DNA from: Halomonas sp. SSL-5
GTDB lineage: Bacteria > Pseudomonadota > Gammaproteobacteria > Pseudomonadales > Halomonadaceae
DNA length: 64,000 bases
NCBI RefSeq assembly: GCF_030708455.1
Contig: NZ_JAUYWF010000009.1
Span: forward strand, 62,001-126,000
Direction: 5' to 3'
Shown: piece by piece, positions 7,589 to 17,934 of the stretch
How positions within the stretch are numbered: position 1 is the stretch's first letter
Layout: each line of letters starts with the position of its first letter
Notes under the pieces: generated by a model
The model's input: the letters and a program-made list of their open reading frames with translations, nothing else
Databases searched by the model: none
What the model was told of the DNA's origin: nothing
Made by a program: the position numbers and the translations under genes

Positions 7589-7782
7589 GAGCGGCGCCGG
7601 GGACAGGCCGAAGAGGGGGTCCTATGCCAGGGGTGAGAAGCATTGCTTCGAACGGGCTGGCCATGGAGGGCCAGCACCGGTCCTGCAAGCGAAGCAGGAC
7701 GCGAGAGCGAAGCAGGGCATCTGCGCCCAGGGAAGGGTTTACAGCGCCCCCTCGCAGGCCTGTCGCCGGGTCAGCCGCGCCA
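7589..7782 (+). repeat. AGGGAN-hairpin repeat, copy B with insertion
   Basis: Outer arms GACAGGCC (7602-7609) and GGCCTGTC (7757-7764) match perfectly. The first hairpin (ATGCC 7624-7628, GGCAT 7716-7720) has an 87-base loop instead of 6. The insert folds into GAAGC-ATT-GCTTC (7637-7649), GCTGGCC-ATGGAG-GGCCAGC (7656-7675) and GTCCTGC/GCAGGAC (7680-7700). Hairpin 2 is CCC-AGGGAA-GGG. The element lies 21 bp from the rho stop codon. Confidence 0.85.
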
Positions 7783-7803
7783 TAACAGTCCCGGCAATCG
7801 AGG

Positions 7804-9063
7804 TCAGCGGCGCTTCATGGCCTCGAAGAACTCGATGTTGGTCTTGGTATCCTTGAGGCGGTCGATCAGGAACTCGGTGGCCGCGGTATCCTCCATGGGG
7901 TTGAGCAGCTTGCGCAGGATCCACATGCGCTGCATCTCGTCCTCGGAGGCGAGCAGGTCCTCGCGGCGGGTGCCGGAACGGCGGATATTGATCGCCGGGT
8001 AGACGCGACGCTCGGCCAGCTTGCGGTCCAGGTGCGCCTCCATGTTGCCGGTGCCCTTGAACTCCTCGAAGATCACCTCATCCATCTTGGAGCCGGTGTC
8101 GACCAGCGCCGTGGCGATGATGGTCAGGCTGCCGCCCTCTTCGATGTTACGCGCCGCACCGAAGAAGCGCTTGGGCTTCTCCAGGGCGTGGGCGTCGACG
8201 CCACCGGTGAGCACCTTGCCGGAGCTCGGCACCACGGTGTTGTAGGCGCGCGCCAGGCGGGTGATGGAGTCGAGCAGGATCACCACGTCCTTCTTGTGCT
8301 CGACCAGGCGCTTGGCCTTCTCGATGACCATCTCGGCGACCTGCACGTGGCGTGCCGGCGGCTCGTCGAAGGTCGAGGCCACCACCTCGCCACGCACCGT
8401 GCGCGACATCTCGGTCACCTCCTCCGGGCGCTCGTCGATCAGCAGCACGATCAGGTGGCAATCCGGATCGTTGCGGGTGATCGAGGTGGCGATGTTCTGC
8501 AGCATCAAGGTCTTGCCCGCCTTGGGCGGGGAGACCAGCAGGCCGCGCTGGCCCTTGCCGATGGGCGCCACCAGGTCGATGATCCGCGCCGTGAGGTCCT
8601 CGGTGGAGCCGTTGCCGATCTCCATACGCAGCCGCTCATCGGGAAACAGCGGCGTGAGGTTCTCGAACAGGATCTTGTGCTTGGCGTTCTCCGGCCGATC
8701 GAAATTGATCTCGCTGACCTTGAGCAGGGCGAAATAGCGCTCCCCCTCCTTGGGCGGGCGGATCTTGCCGGAGATGGAGTCGCCCTTGCGCAGGTTGAAG
8801 CGGCGGATCTGCGACGGCGAGACATAGATATCGTCGGGCCCGGCCAGGTAGGAGCTGTCGGCGCTGCGCAGGAAGCCGAAACCGTCCTGCAGGATCTCGA
8901 GGACGCCATCGCCGTAGATCGGCTCGCCGCTCTTGGCGTGCTTCTTGAGGATGGCGAAGATGATGTCCTGCTTGCGGGAACGTGCGAGGTTGTCGATGCC
9001 CATCTCGCGGGCCATCTCCAGCAGTTCCGGCACGGGCTTTTGCTTGAGTTCGGTAAGATTCAT
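7804..9063 (-). CDS. rho: Transcription termination factor Rho
   Basis: A 419-residue hexameric RNA-DNA helicase that ends transcription at Rho-dependent sites. Order of parts: N-terminal helical domain, RNA-binding cold-shock-like fold with GFGFLR (residues 61-66), then the RecA-type ATPase with Walker A PPKAGKT (179-185) and the [13 protein letters not shown] stretch. Length equals the E. coli protein (419). The gene precedes ubiD as in pseudomonads. A long untranslated leader (about 335 bases) from a candidate promoter at 9406-9434 would fit the known autoregulation of rho. Confidence 0.98.
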   Translation of the reverse strand: MNLTELKQKPVPELLEMAREMGIDNLARSRKQDIIFAILKKHAKSGEPIYGDGVLEILQDGFGFLRSADSSYLAGPDDIYVSPSQIRRFNLRKGDSISGKIRPPKEGERYFALLKVSEINFDRPENAKHKILFENLTPLFPDERLRMEIGNGSTEDLTARIIDLVAPIGKGQRGLLVSPPKAGKTLMLQNIATSITRNDPDCHLIVLLIDERPEEVTEMSRTVRGEVVASTFDEPPARHVQVAEMVIEKAKRLVEHKKDVVILLDSITRLARAYNTVVPSSGKVLTGGVDAHALEKPKRFFGAARNIEEGGSLTIIATALVDTGSKMDEVIFEEFKGTGNMEAHLDRKLAERRVYPAINIRRSGTRREDLLASEDEMQRMWILRKLLNPMEDTAATEFLIDRLKDTKTNIEFFEAMKRR

Positions 9064-9434
9064 CGGTGTGTTCAGACGTTGCTCTTGGTAAGCCGGGCGG
9101 CATGCGCCGTGAGGAAAAGCGACAGGAGGCGAGACGAAGACGCCCTGTGGATGCGTTCAGAGCCCGGACAGGCCACCTCTGGTCGTGATGCATCGAATGG
9201 CCATGGGCGGGAGACCGCGCGGGGATTGCCGGGCCACCGGGCCGATATCGAAAGCGAGGAAGCAGGTTCGTTTCGCCTGATCAGCGGTTCGGAGCCGCGA
9301 GGCCGGGAACGCGGGCTGATGCAGTGGGCTGTCTGACGACTTGGAAATGACCGAGACGGGATCGCTGGTTCGGTCGGAAAGCATTCGGAACAGGCGAACG
9401 CTTCGATACTAGACAAGCCCGCCGATGAACGCAA
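9064..9434 (-). promoter_or_regulatory. rho promoter and long 5' leader
   Basis: Minus-strand TTGCGT (9429-9434), 17 bp, TAGTAT (9406-9411) gives a plausible sigma-70 promoter about 340 bases before the rho start. The rest of the 447-bp rho-ppx gap (9064-9510) holds no ORF with a convincing ribosome site and no trxA gene, which pseudomonads carry at this position. A long leader with early Rho-dependent termination is the known mode of rho control in E. coli; here it is inferred only from spacing. Confidence 0.45.
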
Positions 9435-9510
9435 GTCCTGCCGCCGGCGGCGATTGACAGCGACGCGGCTTGGCCGCACCCTTTTTTCCAGACCCACCGA
9501 AGGAAGACCC

Positions 9511-11037
9511 ATGATCTCGCCACAGGACCCGGCCACCGCCTCCCAGGAAGCCACCAGCGATCCTCGCCGGCTGGCCGCCATCGACCTGGGCTCCAACAGC
9601 TTCCACCTGCTGGTCGCCAACTACCAGGACGACCGCCTGCAGGTGGTGGCACGCCTGGGCGAGAAGGTGCAGCTCGCCGCGGGCCTGGACGAGGAGGGCG
9701 TTCTCGACGAGGCCACCATGACCCGTGCCCTGGAGTGCCTGGCGCGCTTCGCCCCCTTCCTCGAGGGCGTCACCCGGGACCACCTGCGGGTCGTCGGCAC
9801 CAACGCCCTGCGCGACGCCGCCAACAGCGAGACCCTGATCGAGCGTGCCGAAGCCAACCTGGGGCATCGCATCGAGATCATCGCCGGGCGCGAGGAGGCT
9901 CGCCTGATCTACCTGGGCGCGGCCCACGCCCTGGCCGAGGATGGCAGGCGGCTGATCGTCGACATCGGCGGCGGCTCCACCGAGTTCATCATCGGCGAGC
10001 GCTTCGAGCCGCTGGCCCTGGAGAGCCTGCGGATGGGCTGCGTGACCTTCACGCAACGCTTCTTCGCCGACGGCGAGATCAGCGAGAAGCGCATGCGCAG
10101 GGCCGAGCTCGCCGCCCTCTCGGAGCTGGCCAATATCCGCCGCCCCTATCGGGAACTGGGCTGGCGTGACCCGGTGGGGTCCAGCGGCACCATCAAGGCC
10201 GCCGCCGCGGTGATGGCGGCCAGCGGCACCGCCCAGGAGGGGGTGATCACCCGCACGGGGCTGGTCGAGCTGCGGCGCCGGCTGATCAAGGCCAAGCGCC
10301 TGGACAGGGTCTCCATGGAGGGCCTCAAGCCCGACCGCGCGCGGGTCTTCCCCGCCGGCATGGCGATCCTCGGCGCCATCTTCGAGGCCTTCGAGCTCGA
10401 GCACATGCGCTATTCGGACGGCGCCCTGCGCGAAGGCGTGCTCTACGACCTGGTGGGGCGCAACAGCGCCGAAGATAGCCGACTCAAGACTCTCGACAAC
10501 CTCAGCCGCGGCTATCAGGTGGACGCCCGCCAGGCCGACAACGTGGCCACCACGGCCCGGGCGCTGTTCGACCAGGTCAGGGACGAGTGGGAGCTGAACG
10601 AGGTCCAGGCACGCTTCCTCGAATGGGCGGCGCGCCTGCACGAGATCGGCCTGGCCATCTCGCATAGCCAGTTCCACCGCCATGGCGCCTATCTGCTGGA
10701 ACACTCCGACCTGCCCGGCTTCTCGCGGCCCGAGCAGCGACTGATGGCCTTCCTGGTGCGCGCCCATCGCCGCAAGTTTCCGCTCAAGGAGTGGCAGGCA
10801 CTGCCTGCCTCCGATCGCGACTCCCATGCCCGACTGGCCCGCCTGTTGCGCCTGGCGGTGATCCTCAACCACTCGCGTCCCGAGCAGCCCCCCGAGGCAC
10901 CGCGGCTCTCGGCCAGGGGCGACGAACTGACGCTGGGCCTGGGCCACGAGGATGACCCGGCGCTGCTGCTCAACGACCTGGAGCAGGAGGCCGCCTACCT
11001 ACAGGCCGCCGGCTTCGGCCTGCTGCTGGGGCGCTGA
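9511..11037 (+). CDS. ppx: Exopolyphosphatase (Ppx/GppA family)
   Basis: A 508-residue member of the ASKHA-fold Ppx/GppA family that releases phosphate from polyphosphate ends (GppA members hydrolyse pppGpp). Landmarks: AAIDLGSNSFHLLVA near residue 22, ARLGEKVQLA, DIGGGSTEFI, and a C-terminal HD-type helical domain with WAARLHEIG. Length matches Ppx (E. coli 513). Divergent placement from rho is the pseudomonad arrangement and favours Ppx over GppA. ATG at 9511 is chosen because GAAGGAAG precedes it by 5-6 bases; the frame extends to a TTG at 9454 with no ribosome site. It converges with tilS with only 2 bases between the stops. Confidence 0.93.
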   Translation: MISPQDPATASQEATSDPRRLAAIDLGSNSFHLLVANYQDDRLQVVARLGEKVQLAAGLDEEGVLDEATMTRALECLARFAPFLEGVTRDHLRVVGTNALRDAANSETLIERAEANLGHRIEIIAGREEARLIYLGAAHALAEDGRRLIVDIGGGSTEFIIGERFEPLALESLRMGCVTFTQRFFADGEISEKRMRRAELAALSELANIRRPYRELGWRDPVGSSGTIKAAAAVMAASGTAQEGVITRTGLVELRRRLIKAKRLDRVSMEGLKPDRARVFPAGMAILGAIFEAFELEHMRYSDGALREGVLYDLVGRNSAEDSRLKTLDNLSRGYQVDARQADNVATTARALFDQVRDEWELNEVQARFLEWAARLHEIGLAISHSQFHRHGAYLLEHSDLPGFSRPEQRLMAFLVRAHRRKFPLKEWQALPASDRDSHARLARLLRLAVILNHSRPEQPPEAPRLSARGDELTLGLGHEDDPALLLNDLEQEAAYLQAAGFGLLLGR

Positions 11038-11039
11038 CC

Positions 11040-12341
11040 CTACCCCACGTCCCCGGGCGCCTGGGCCTCCCCTCGCCAACCCTCGGCGAGCGCCAGCCAC
11101 CGCCCGGCAACGGGGTCGAGCAGCGCCACCGGCGTCTCTTCCTCCCGGATCACCACCAGCCGTCCGCGCATCCAGGGCGGCACCCCCAGCTCCTGGAGCA
11201 GCCGCTTGAGGTCGCGACGGCCGCGCCCGGCCAGGCGCAGACGTTCGCCGCCGCGGCGCGCCATCGCCCGCAGGTCCCCTTCCCCATCCGGCGGTCCCGC
11301 AAGCGAGACCCGACAGCTGCCGCAGGGCGTGGCGAGGGGCGAGCGCCCATCCCAGGCGACCTGCCACCCCACCGGCAGTGCCGGCAGCGGCGCCAGCAGG
11401 TGGAGATGCCCCCGCCACACCCGCGCCTCGCCGCCGGGCCAGGCCACCCGGGTCTCGGCATCTTCCCGTGAATCCAGCTGGGCGAGCAGGCTCTCCAGGC
11501 GACGCGCCGGCGGCAGCGCCAGGCCCAGCCGCCCACAGCAGTGGCGTACCAGCAGCCGACGGCGTGGCAGCGAGAGGCAGAGCAGCGCGTCACGAGGCAG
11601 GCGCCCCGGATTCCCCCCGAGGCCCTCCAGGTCGATCCCCGCCAGGTCCGCCAGCAGGCCATCGGCCTCGGCACACAGCGCCGCGCTGCGCGCCAGCGAT
11701 CCGGCGGCATGGGGCCAGCGCTCGCCGAGCCGCGGCAGGATCGCATGGCGCAGGTAGTTGCGGTCCTGATCGGCCTCGGCGTTGCTGGGGTCCTCGCTCC
11801 AGGCGAGGTCGCGGCGCGCCGCCTCGGCCTCGAGTGCCGCCCGGGAGACGCCCAGCAACGGTCGCTGCAGGCGGCGCCGCTGCCAGTTACGCGCCGCCGG
11901 CATGCCCGCCAGGCCGCGCACACCACTCCCACGCAGGGCGGCCAGCAGGAGGGTCTCGGCCTGATCATCGCGGTGCTGGGCCAGCCACAGGGTCTCGCCC
12001 GGGGCCACCCGGCGGGCGAAGGCGGCGTAGCGAGCCTCCCGGGCGGCGCCCTCCAGCCCCTGGCCGTCGGAGGTGTCGACGCTGACGCGCTCGATGGACA
12101 GCGGCACCCCCAGGCGCTGGCAGAGCGCCTGGCAGTGCGCCTCGAAGGCGTCGGCGGCGGCCTGCAGGCCGTGGTGGACGTGGAGGGCACGCAGCGGGCG
12201 GGGGTGACGCCGGCAGGCGTCGGCGCCAAGGGTCAGCAGCAGGCTGGAGTCGAGCCCCCCGGAGAGGGCCACCCAGACGCAACGCCCCGGCGGGGTCTGC
12301 GCCAGGGCGTCGTCGATGATGGCTTGGAGGGGCCTCCCCAT
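11040..12341 (-). CDS. tilS: tRNA(Ile)-lysidine synthase TilS
   Basis: A 433-residue N-type ATP pyrophosphatase that attaches lysine to C34 of the minor tRNA-Ile(CAU), switching it from AUG to AUA decoding; essential in most bacteria. The PP-loop SGGLDSS is at residues 27-33, followed by HVHHGLQ, the RDDQAETLLL helix, and RGSGVRGLAGM. The C-terminal TilS domains follow, with the KRLLQELGVPPWMRGRLVV stretch near the end. The gene is 9 bases after the accA stop, so accA-tilS is an operon as in E. coli. Confidence 0.95.
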   Translation of the reverse strand: MGRPLQAIIDDALAQTPPGRCVWVALSGGLDSSLLLTLGADACRRHPRPLRALHVHHGLQAAADAFEAHCQALCQRLGVPLSIERVSVDTSDGQGLEGAAREARYAAFARRVAPGETLWLAQHRDDQAETLLLAALRGSGVRGLAGMPAARNWQRRRLQRPLLGVSRAALEAEAARRDLAWSEDPSNAEADQDRNYLRHAILPRLGERWPHAAGSLARSAALCAEADGLLADLAGIDLEGLGGNPGRLPRDALLCLSLPRRRLLVRHCCGRLGLALPPARRLESLLAQLDSREDAETRVAWPGGEARVWRGHLHLLAPLPALPVGWQVAWDGRSPLATPCGSCRVSLAGPPDGEGDLRAMARRGGERLRLAGRGRRDLKRLLQELGVPPWMRGRLVVIREEETPVALLDPVAGRWLALAEGWRGEAQAPGDVG

Positions 12342-12350
12342 GGGGTCAGG

Positions 12351-13304
12351 TCACACCGGTGCGCCGTAGCTCATCAGCCGCTGGTAACGGCGTTCCAGCA
12401 GGGCATCGGTATCCATGGCATCGAGGCGGTCGAGGCTGGCCAACAACGCCTCCTTGACCCGCTCGGCGGTCTGCACCGGCTGGCGATGGGCCCCGCCCAG
12501 GGGCTCGGGAATCAGGGTATCGACCAGCCCCAGCTCCTTGAGGCGCTCGGCGGTGATGCCCATGGCCTGGGCGGCGTCGGAGGCCTTCTCGGCGCTCTTC
12601 CACAGGATGGAGGCGCAGCCCTCGGGGGAGATCACCGAATAGGTGGAGTACTGCAGCATGGCCAGTTCGTCGCAGACGCCGATGGCCAGCGCCCCACCGG
12701 AGCCGCCCTCGCCCACCACGGTGGCCAGGATCGGCGTGCGCAGGCGCGACATGACGCCCAGGTTGTAGGCGATGGCCTCGGACTGGCCGCGCTCTTCGGC
12801 ATCGATGCCGGGATAGGCACCCGGCGTGTCGATGAAGGTGAGTACCGGCATGGCGAAGCGCTCGGCCATCTCCATCAGCCGGCACGCCTTGCGGTAGCCC
12901 TCGGGACGCGGCATGCCGAAGTTGCGCCGCACCTTCTCGTGGACATCGCGCCCCTTCTGGTGGCCGATCACCATCACCGGCCGGTCATCGAGGCGCGCCA
13001 CGCCGCCGACGAGGGCGGCATCATCGGCGAAACGACGATCGCCGTGGAGCTCATCGAAGTCAGTGAAGACATGCTCAAGGTAGTCGAGGGTGTAGGGACG
13101 CTGGGGGTGCCGGGAGAGCTGCGAGACCTGCCAGGGGGTCAGGTCCTTGAAGATCGACTCGGTAAGCTTGCGGCTCTTCTCCTCGAGCCGGCCGATCTCG
13201 TCGCTGAGGTTGACCTGGCTGTCGTTGCCGACCAGGCGCAGCTCCTCGATCTTGGCCTGGAGCTCGGCGATGGGCTGTTCGAAGTCGAGATAGTTGGGAT
13301 TCAT
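12351..13304 (-). CDS. accA: Acetyl-CoA carboxylase carboxyltransferase subunit alpha
   Basis: A 317-residue subunit that, with AccD, transfers the carboxyl group from carboxybiotin to acetyl-CoA, the first committed step of fatty acid synthesis. The N-terminal helical hairpin ([19 protein letters not shown]) is followed by the crotonase fold with [12 protein letters not shown], the [20 protein letters not shown] stretch and the oxyanion-hole glycines [10 protein letters not shown]. Length is close to E. coli AccA (319). ATG at 13304 matches the family start MNPNYLDFE and has AAGGCGG upstream; an alternative start lies two codons earlier. A candidate promoter is at 13381-13408. Confidence 0.97.
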   Translation of the reverse strand: MNPNYLDFEQPIAELQAKIEELRLVGNDSQVNLSDEIGRLEEKSRKLTESIFKDLTPWQVSQLSRHPQRPYTLDYLEHVFTDFDELHGDRRFADDAALVGGVARLDDRPVMVIGHQKGRDVHEKVRRNFGMPRPEGYRKACRLMEMAERFAMPVLTFIDTPGAYPGIDAEERGQSEAIAYNLGVMSRLRTPILATVVGEGGSGGALAIGVCDELAMLQYSTYSVISPEGCASILWKSAEKASDAAQAMGITAERLKELGLVDTLIPEPLGGAHRQPVQTAERVKEALLASLDRLDAMDTDALLERRYQRLMSYGAPV

Positions 13305-13380
13305 GAGCAAGCCGCCTTGTCATCGTCTGCCACCGACCGACCCACTGAGGTCCAGGACGGCATGAAAAAGAGTGAGGGGC

Positions 13381-13408
13381 ATTATCGCACCCTCAACGCG
13401 CCACGCAA
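13381..13408 (-). promoter_or_regulatory. Candidate sigma-70 promoter of accA
   Basis: Minus-strand TTGCGT (13403-13408), 16-bp spacer, GATAAT (13381-13386), about 77 bases before the accA start. The -35 is identical to that of the rho candidate. It lies between the repeat copy C and accA, so accA need not depend on dnaE transcription. Confidence 0.5.
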
Positions 13409-13424
13409 GGCGGCAGGAAGAGGG

Positions 13425-13538
13425 GCGAGAAGCGCCGGGGATAACCCGGAAGGGAGGTCCGAGGACCAGGGATGGCCGAGGTAGCGCCCAGGGAGGGGTT
13501 CACAGCGCCTCCCTGAAGGGTTGTCGCCGGGCAAGCTG
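13425..13538 (+). repeat. AGGGAN-hairpin repeat, copy C
   Basis: Outer arms differ from other copies but still pair: GATAACCC (13440-13447) with GGGTTGTC (13518-13525), one T-G wobble. Hairpin 2 is CCC-AGGGAG-GGG (13487-13498). Hairpin 1 keeps the loop AGGGAT (13468-13473) but its stem is weak (ACC/GGC). The element lies 21 bp from the dnaE stop and opposes the flanking genes. Confidence 0.8.
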
Positions 13539-13559
13539 CGAGCCCGGCATCGTCCTGTT

Positions 13560-16500
13560 TCAGCGGTACTTGAGTCGCACCCCGTCCTGGCCCTGCACCT
13601 CGCGCAGGCCGATCAGCAACTCGTCGGTGGGGGCCACCTTCCACTCCTCGGCCAGCTCCAGCCAGCCGGCGGCCTCGGCGTTGCGATAGCGCAGCCGCAC
13701 CGGCAGCCCCTCGGTGTTCCGGTGGGGCTCCAGGCTCGCTCGCAGCGAGTCGACCAGGCGACCATTGACCGCCGCCCCGTCCAGGGAGAGCTCCACCGCC
13801 TGCCCGTAGCGGGTGCGCGCCGCCACCATGGGGGTGACCTCCTTGCCGCGCAGGCGAAGCCCCCCGGAGTAGTCGTCGCTTGAGACCTCGCCCTCGACGA
13901 TCAGCACCTGATCGGTCTCCAGCTGGCCACGCATCTGGTCGAAGAGCTCGCCGAACAGCGACGCCTCGATGCGTCCGGTGCGGTCGTCCAGGGTAAGGAA
14001 GGCCATGGTGTCGCCACGCTTCGACTTCATGGTCCTCACACCCACCACCAGGCCCGCGACCCGCTGGGGCTCCCGGGAGGGCTTGAGGTCGGCGATGCGC
14101 GTGGCGACGAAGCGCTCCAGCTCCTTCTCGTACTCGTCGATGGGGTGACCGGTGAGGTAGAGCCCCAGGGTGTCCTTCTCGCCTGCCAGGCGCTCCTTGT
14201 CGCTCCATTCGCGCACCCGCAGGTACTCGGCGTAGACCTCGCCCTCCTCGGGGGCATCGGAGAAGGCCTCGCCGAACATGTCGATCATGCCCAGGTTCTG
14301 GTTGGTCTGGTTCTGGGCGGCGGCCTTGAGGGCGTCGTCCAGGGCCGCGCTGAGCACCGCGCGATTGGGGCCCAGGGTATCCAGGGCGCCGGAGCGGATC
14401 AGCGCCTCCAGGGTGCGCTTGTTCATGCGCTTGGGGTCGACCCGTCGGCAGAAATCGAACAGGTCGGCGAACGGGCCGTCGGCCTCGCGGGCCTCGACGA
14501 TGGCGCCGATGGGCCCCTCGCCCACCCCGCGGATCGCCCCCAGGCCATAGACCACACGGGCCTGGTCGTCGACGCTGAACTTGTAGCCGCCGACGTTGAC
14601 GTCCGGCGGGGTCACCGTCAGGCCGAGGTTGCGACACTCCTCGATCAGCGGCACCACCTTGTCGAGGTTGTCCATCTCGGTAGACATCACCGCCGCCATG
14701 AAGGGGCCGGGATAGTGTGCCTTCAGCCAGGCGGTCTGATACGACACCAGCGCATAGGCCGCCGAGTGGGACTTGTTGAAGCCATAGCCGGCGAATTTTT
14801 CCACCAGGTCGAAGATGTTGCCGGCGAGGTCGGCATCGATGCCGTTGGCCTCACACCCTTCCAGGAAGCCGGCGCGCTGCTTGGCCATCTCCTCGGGCTT
14901 CTTCTTGCCCATGGCACGGCGCAGCATGTCGGCCTGGCCCAGGCTGTAGCCGGCCATCACCTGGGCGATCTGCATCACCTGCTCCTGATAGAGGATGATG
15001 CCGTAGGTGGGGGCGAGGACCGGCTTCAGGAGCTCGTGCTGGTAGTCCGGGTGCGGATAGGAGATCTCCGCCCGGCCATGCTTGCGGTTGATGAAGTCGT
15101 CGACCATGCCCGACTGCAGGGGGCCCGGGCGGAACAGTGCGACCAGGGCGATCATGTCCTCCAGCGAATCGGGCAGCAGGCGCTTGATCAGCTCCTTCAT
15201 GCCGCGGGATTCGAGCTGGAACACCGCCGTGGTCTCGGCGCGCTTGAGCATCTCGAAGGTGGGGGCGTCGTCCAGCGGGATGGTGTCGATGTTAAGCGGC
15301 CCCTGCCCCTCGACGGCACGCACCTTGTCGACCATCTCCAGCGCCCAGTCGATGATGGTCAGGGTGCGCAGGCCCAGGAAGTCGAACTTGACCAGGCCGG
15401 CGTCCTCGATGTCGTTCTTGTCGAACTGCACCACGAGCCCCGAGCCATCCTCATCGCAGAGCAGCGGCGAGAAGTCGGTGAGCCTGGTGGGCGCGATCAC
15501 CACGCCGCCGGCGTGCTTGCCGGTACCCCGGGTGATGCCCTCGAGCTTCCTGGCCATCTCCCAGATCTCGGCGGCCTCCTCGTCGTTGTCGAGGAACTCC
15601 TTGAGCGCCGGCTCGGCCTCGATGGCCTTGCCGAGTGTCATGCCCACCTCGAAGGGGATCAGCTTGGAGAGCTTGTCGCCCAGCGAGTAGGGCTTGCCCT
15701 GGGCCCGGGCCACGTCGCGAACCACCGCCTTGGCCGCCATGGTGCCGAAGGTGACGATCTGGGAGACCGCGTCGCGCCCGTAGCGGTCGGCCACGTAGTC
15801 GATCACCCGGTCGCGCTTCTCCATGCAGAAGTCGACGTCGAAGTCGGGCATCGAGACCCGTTCGGGGTTGAGGAAGCGCTCGAACAGCAGGTCGTAGCCG
15901 ATGGGGTCGAGGTCGGTGATCTTCTGGGCATAGGCGACCAGCGAGCCGGCACCGGAGCCGCGGCCGGGGCCCACCGGCACGTCGTTGTCCTTGGCCCACT
16001 GGATGAAGTCCATCACGATCAGGAAGTAGCCGGGGAAGCCCATCTGGATGATGATGTCGAGCTCGAAATCCAGGCGCTTTCGATAGCGGGCGTCGATCTC
16101 GGCGTACTCGGCGCCGTCCCGAGGGTAGTGTTCAGCCGGAAAGAGGAAGTCCAGGCGTTCGCTGAGGCCGTCGTGGGAGACCTTGCGGAAGTACTCGTCC
16201 CGGGTCAGGCCCTCGGGGATCTCGAACTCGGGCAGGAAGATCTCCCCCAGGCGCACCTCGACGCTGCAGCGCGCGGCGATCATCACGCTGTTGGTCAGGG
16301 CCTCGGGGACGTCGGCGAACAGCGCCGCCATCTCCTCGGGGCTCTTGAGGTACTGCTCCTCGGTGTACTTCTTCTCGCGGCGCCGGTCGTCCAGCGCCTT
16401 GCCCTCGCCGATGGCCACGCGGGTCTCGTGGGCCCAGAAGTCCTCCTTCTCGAGGAAGCGCACGTCGTTGGTGGCCACCACCGGGGTGCCGCTCTCGGCG

Positions 16501-17063
16501 GCCAGTTCCACCGAGAGGTGCAGACACTCCTCCTCCTGGGGGCGGCCGGTACGCGTCAGCTCCAGGTAGAAGCGGCCGGGGAAGGCGGCGTTCCACTGCG
16601 CCAGGATCTCCCGGGCCTCGTCGGGGTGATCGCCGAGCAGGTGGCGCCCCACCTCGCCGTCGCGCCCGCCGGAGAGCGCGATCAGCCCCTCGCTGCGCTC
16701 CAGCACCCAGTCGCGCCGGAGCAGCGCCTGGCCCTGGTGCTGCCCCTCCATCCAACCCCGGGAGATCAGCTCGGTCAGGTGTCGATAGCCCACCTCGTTC
16801 ATGGCCAGCAGGGTCACCCGATAGGGGTGCGCGTCATCCTGGGGGTTGGTGAGCCACAGGTCGGCACCGATGATCGGCTTGAGCCCCGCGCCCTGGGCCG
16901 CCTTGTAGAACTTGACCAGGCCGAAGAGGTTGGCCTCGTCGGTGACGGCCAGCGCCGGCATGCCCAGCCCCGCCGCCTGCTTGACCAGCGGCTTGAGGCG
17001 CAGCAGGCCGTCGACCAGGGAGTATTCGGTGTGGACGCGAAGATGAACGAAGGGCGTGGTCAT
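13560..17063 (-). CDS. dnaE: DNA polymerase III subunit alpha
   Basis: The 1167-residue replicative polymerase catalytic subunit (E. coli 1160). The N-terminal PHP domain starts [17 protein letters not shown]. The palm carries the catalytic acidic residues in [12 protein letters not shown] (about residue 405), after the [15 protein letters not shown] stretch. The helix-hairpin-helix, beta-clamp-binding region and OB fold ([19 protein letters not shown]) follow in the usual order. Gene order rnhB-dnaE-accA-tilS is conserved in gammaproteobacteria. A repeat copy lies at each end (C after its stop, D before its start), so the gene is flanked by the element. Confidence 0.99.
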   Translation of the reverse strand: MTTPFVHLRVHTEYSLVDGLLRLKPLVKQAAGLGMPALAVTDEANLFGLVKFYKAAQGAGLKPIIGADLWLTNPQDDAHPYRVTLLAMNEVGYRHLTELISRGWMEGQHQGQALLRRDWVLERSEGLIALSGGRDGEVGRHLLGDHPDEAREILAQWNAAFPGRFYLELTRTGRPQEEECLHLSVELAAESGTPVVATNDVRFLEKEDFWAHETRVAIGEGKALDDRRREKKYTEEQYLKSPEEMAALFADVPEALTNSVMIAARCSVEVRLGEIFLPEFEIPEGLTRDEYFRKVSHDGLSERLDFLFPAEHYPRDGAEYAEIDARYRKRLDFELDIIIQMGFPGYFLIVMDFIQWAKDNDVPVGPGRGSGAGSLVAYAQKITDLDPIGYDLLFERFLNPERVSMPDFDVDFCMEKRDRVIDYVADRYGRDAVSQIVTFGTMAAKAVVRDVARAQGKPYSLGDKLSKLIPFEVGMTLGKAIEAEPALKEFLDNDEEAAEIWEMARKLEGITRGTGKHAGGVVIAPTRLTDFSPLLCDEDGSGLVVQFDKNDIEDAGLVKFDFLGLRTLTIIDWALEMVDKVRAVEGQGPLNIDTIPLDDAPTFEMLKRAETTAVFQLESRGMKELIKRLLPDSLEDMIALVALFRPGPLQSGMVDDFINRKHGRAEISYPHPDYQHELLKPVLAPTYGIILYQEQVMQIAQVMAGYSLGQADMLRRAMGKKKPEEMAKQRAGFLEGCEANGIDADLAGNIFDLVEKFAGYGFNKSHSAAYALVSYQTAWLKAHYPGPFMAAVMSTEMDNLDKVVPLIEECRNLGLTVTPPDVNVGGYKFSVDDQARVVYGLGAIRGVGEGPIGAIVEAREADGPFADLFDFCRRVDPKRMNKRTLEALIRSGALDTLGPNRAVLSAALDDALKAAAQNQTNQNLGMIDMFGEAFSDAPEEGEVYAEYLRVREWSDKERLAGEKDTLGLYLTGHPIDEYEKELERFVATRIADLKPSREPQRVAGLVVGVRTMKSKRGDTMAFLTLDDRTGRIEASLFGELFDQMRGQLETDQVLIVEGEVSSDDYSGGLRLRGKEVTPMVAARTRYGQAVELSLDGAAVNGRLVDSLRASLEPHRNTEGLPVRLRYRNAEAAGWLELAEEWKVAPTDELLIGLREVQGQDGVRLKYR

Positions 17064-17131
17064 AGAGGGCTCGGGGCTTGGCGGAAAATAATCAGTACAG
17101 GAAGCGCGAGGCTATCCCGGCAATATCGCTC

Positions 17132-17258
17132 GGAGCTGATACGGCGACAGGCCCCGAAGTGTCGGACCATCGGGGAGGCGCTGTGAATACCTCCCTGTAC
17201 GCTACCGATTCCTTCCCTGGAATCGGACCTCCCCTTCGGCCTGCCCCCGACGCTCCTC
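17132..17258 (-). repeat. AGGGAN-hairpin repeat, copy D
   Basis: Minus-strand copy. Hairpin 1 is the best of all: CCGATTCC / AGGGAA / GGAATCGG (17205-17226), 8 bp, with a sequence different from other copies yet fully paired. Hairpin 2 is TAC / AGGGAG / GTA (17188-17199). Outer arms (17146-17153 and 17238-17245) pair with one G-U. It lies 31 bp downstream of the rnhB stop, in the direction of transcription. Confidence 0.88.
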
Positions 17259-17289
17259 GCTGCCTGCGTCTGTGGAGGCCAAGGGTGGG

Positions 17290-17934
17290 TCAGAACAGCG
17301 CCAGCTGGCGCTTGACCGGGCCGAAGGAGCGGCGGTGCTCGGGCAGCGGCCCCAGGCGCGCCAGGACGGCCAGATGCTCGCGGGTCGGGTAGCCCTTGTG
17401 GCGGGCGAAGCCGTAGTCGGGATGGCGGGCGTCGAGGGCCAGCATCTGGGCATCCCGGGCCACCTTGGCGAGTATCGAGGCCGCGGCGATGGCCGAATGG
17501 CGGGCGTCGCCCTTGACCACTGCCTGGCCGGGCACATGATGCCCGGGCAGGCGATTGCCGTCCACCAGCAGGTACTCGGCCCCCGGGTCCAGGGCATCGA
17601 TGGCGCGACGCATGGCCAGATGCGTCGCGTGATAGATATTGAGCTCGTCCACCTCGGTGGCCGACGCCTCGGCCACGGCGAAGGCCAGGGCCTTGTCACG
17701 GATCTCTCCATCCAGGTGCTCGCGACGCCTGGCCGTGAGCGTCTTGGAGTCGCCGAGCCCCGGGATCGGACGGGCCGGGTCGAGGATCACCGCGGCGGCC
17801 ACCACACTGCCCACCAGCGGGCCGCGCCCCACCTCGTCGACCCCGGCCAGCCGCTCGCCGGTGTAGTGGACCACCAGCGGCGGCAAGTCACTGACCTGCT
17901 TGGCCCTCGCCGCCTTCGCCTGCGTCAGGGTCAA
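17290..17934 (-). CDS. rnhB: Ribonuclease HII
   Basis: A 214-residue RNase HII that nicks DNA next to embedded ribonucleotides and removes RNA-DNA hybrids. The [12 protein letters not shown] motif carries the first two metal-binding acids (D33 and E34), DSKTLT follows, then the LLVDG and [21 protein letters not shown] segments. The C-terminus HRRSFGPVK is typical. The most likely start is a TTG at 17934 overlapping the lpxB stop (TTGA), with GAGGTGG about 7 bases before it; no ATG gives a full-length protein. The overlap implies translational coupling to lpxB. Confidence 0.94.
   Translation of the reverse strand: MTLTQAKAARAKQVSDLPPLVVHYTGERLAGVDEVGRGPLVGSVVAAAVILDPARPIPGLGDSKTLTARRREHLDGEIRDKALAFAVAEASATEVDELNIYHATHLAMRRAIDALDPGAEYLLVDGNRLPGHHVPGQAVVKGDARHSAIAAASILAKVARDAQMLALDARHPDYGFARHKGYPTREHLAVLARLGPLPEHRRSFGPVKRQLALF

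Noticed and set aside
7587..7785. A tRNA or small structured RNA gene at repeat copy B
   Set aside because: No acceptor CCA, anticodon arm or T-loop pattern; the same sequence recurs seven times in gaps with the same pattern.
9157..9384. A 75-codon minus-strand frame in the rho leader as a leader peptide
   Set aside because: No ribosome site before its ATG and no codon bias; more likely chance in the leader.
14145..17186. A 1013-codon plus-strand frame opposite dnaE
   Set aside because: Antisense shadow of dnaE; no start signal, no domain, and the dnaE protein is complete and conserved.
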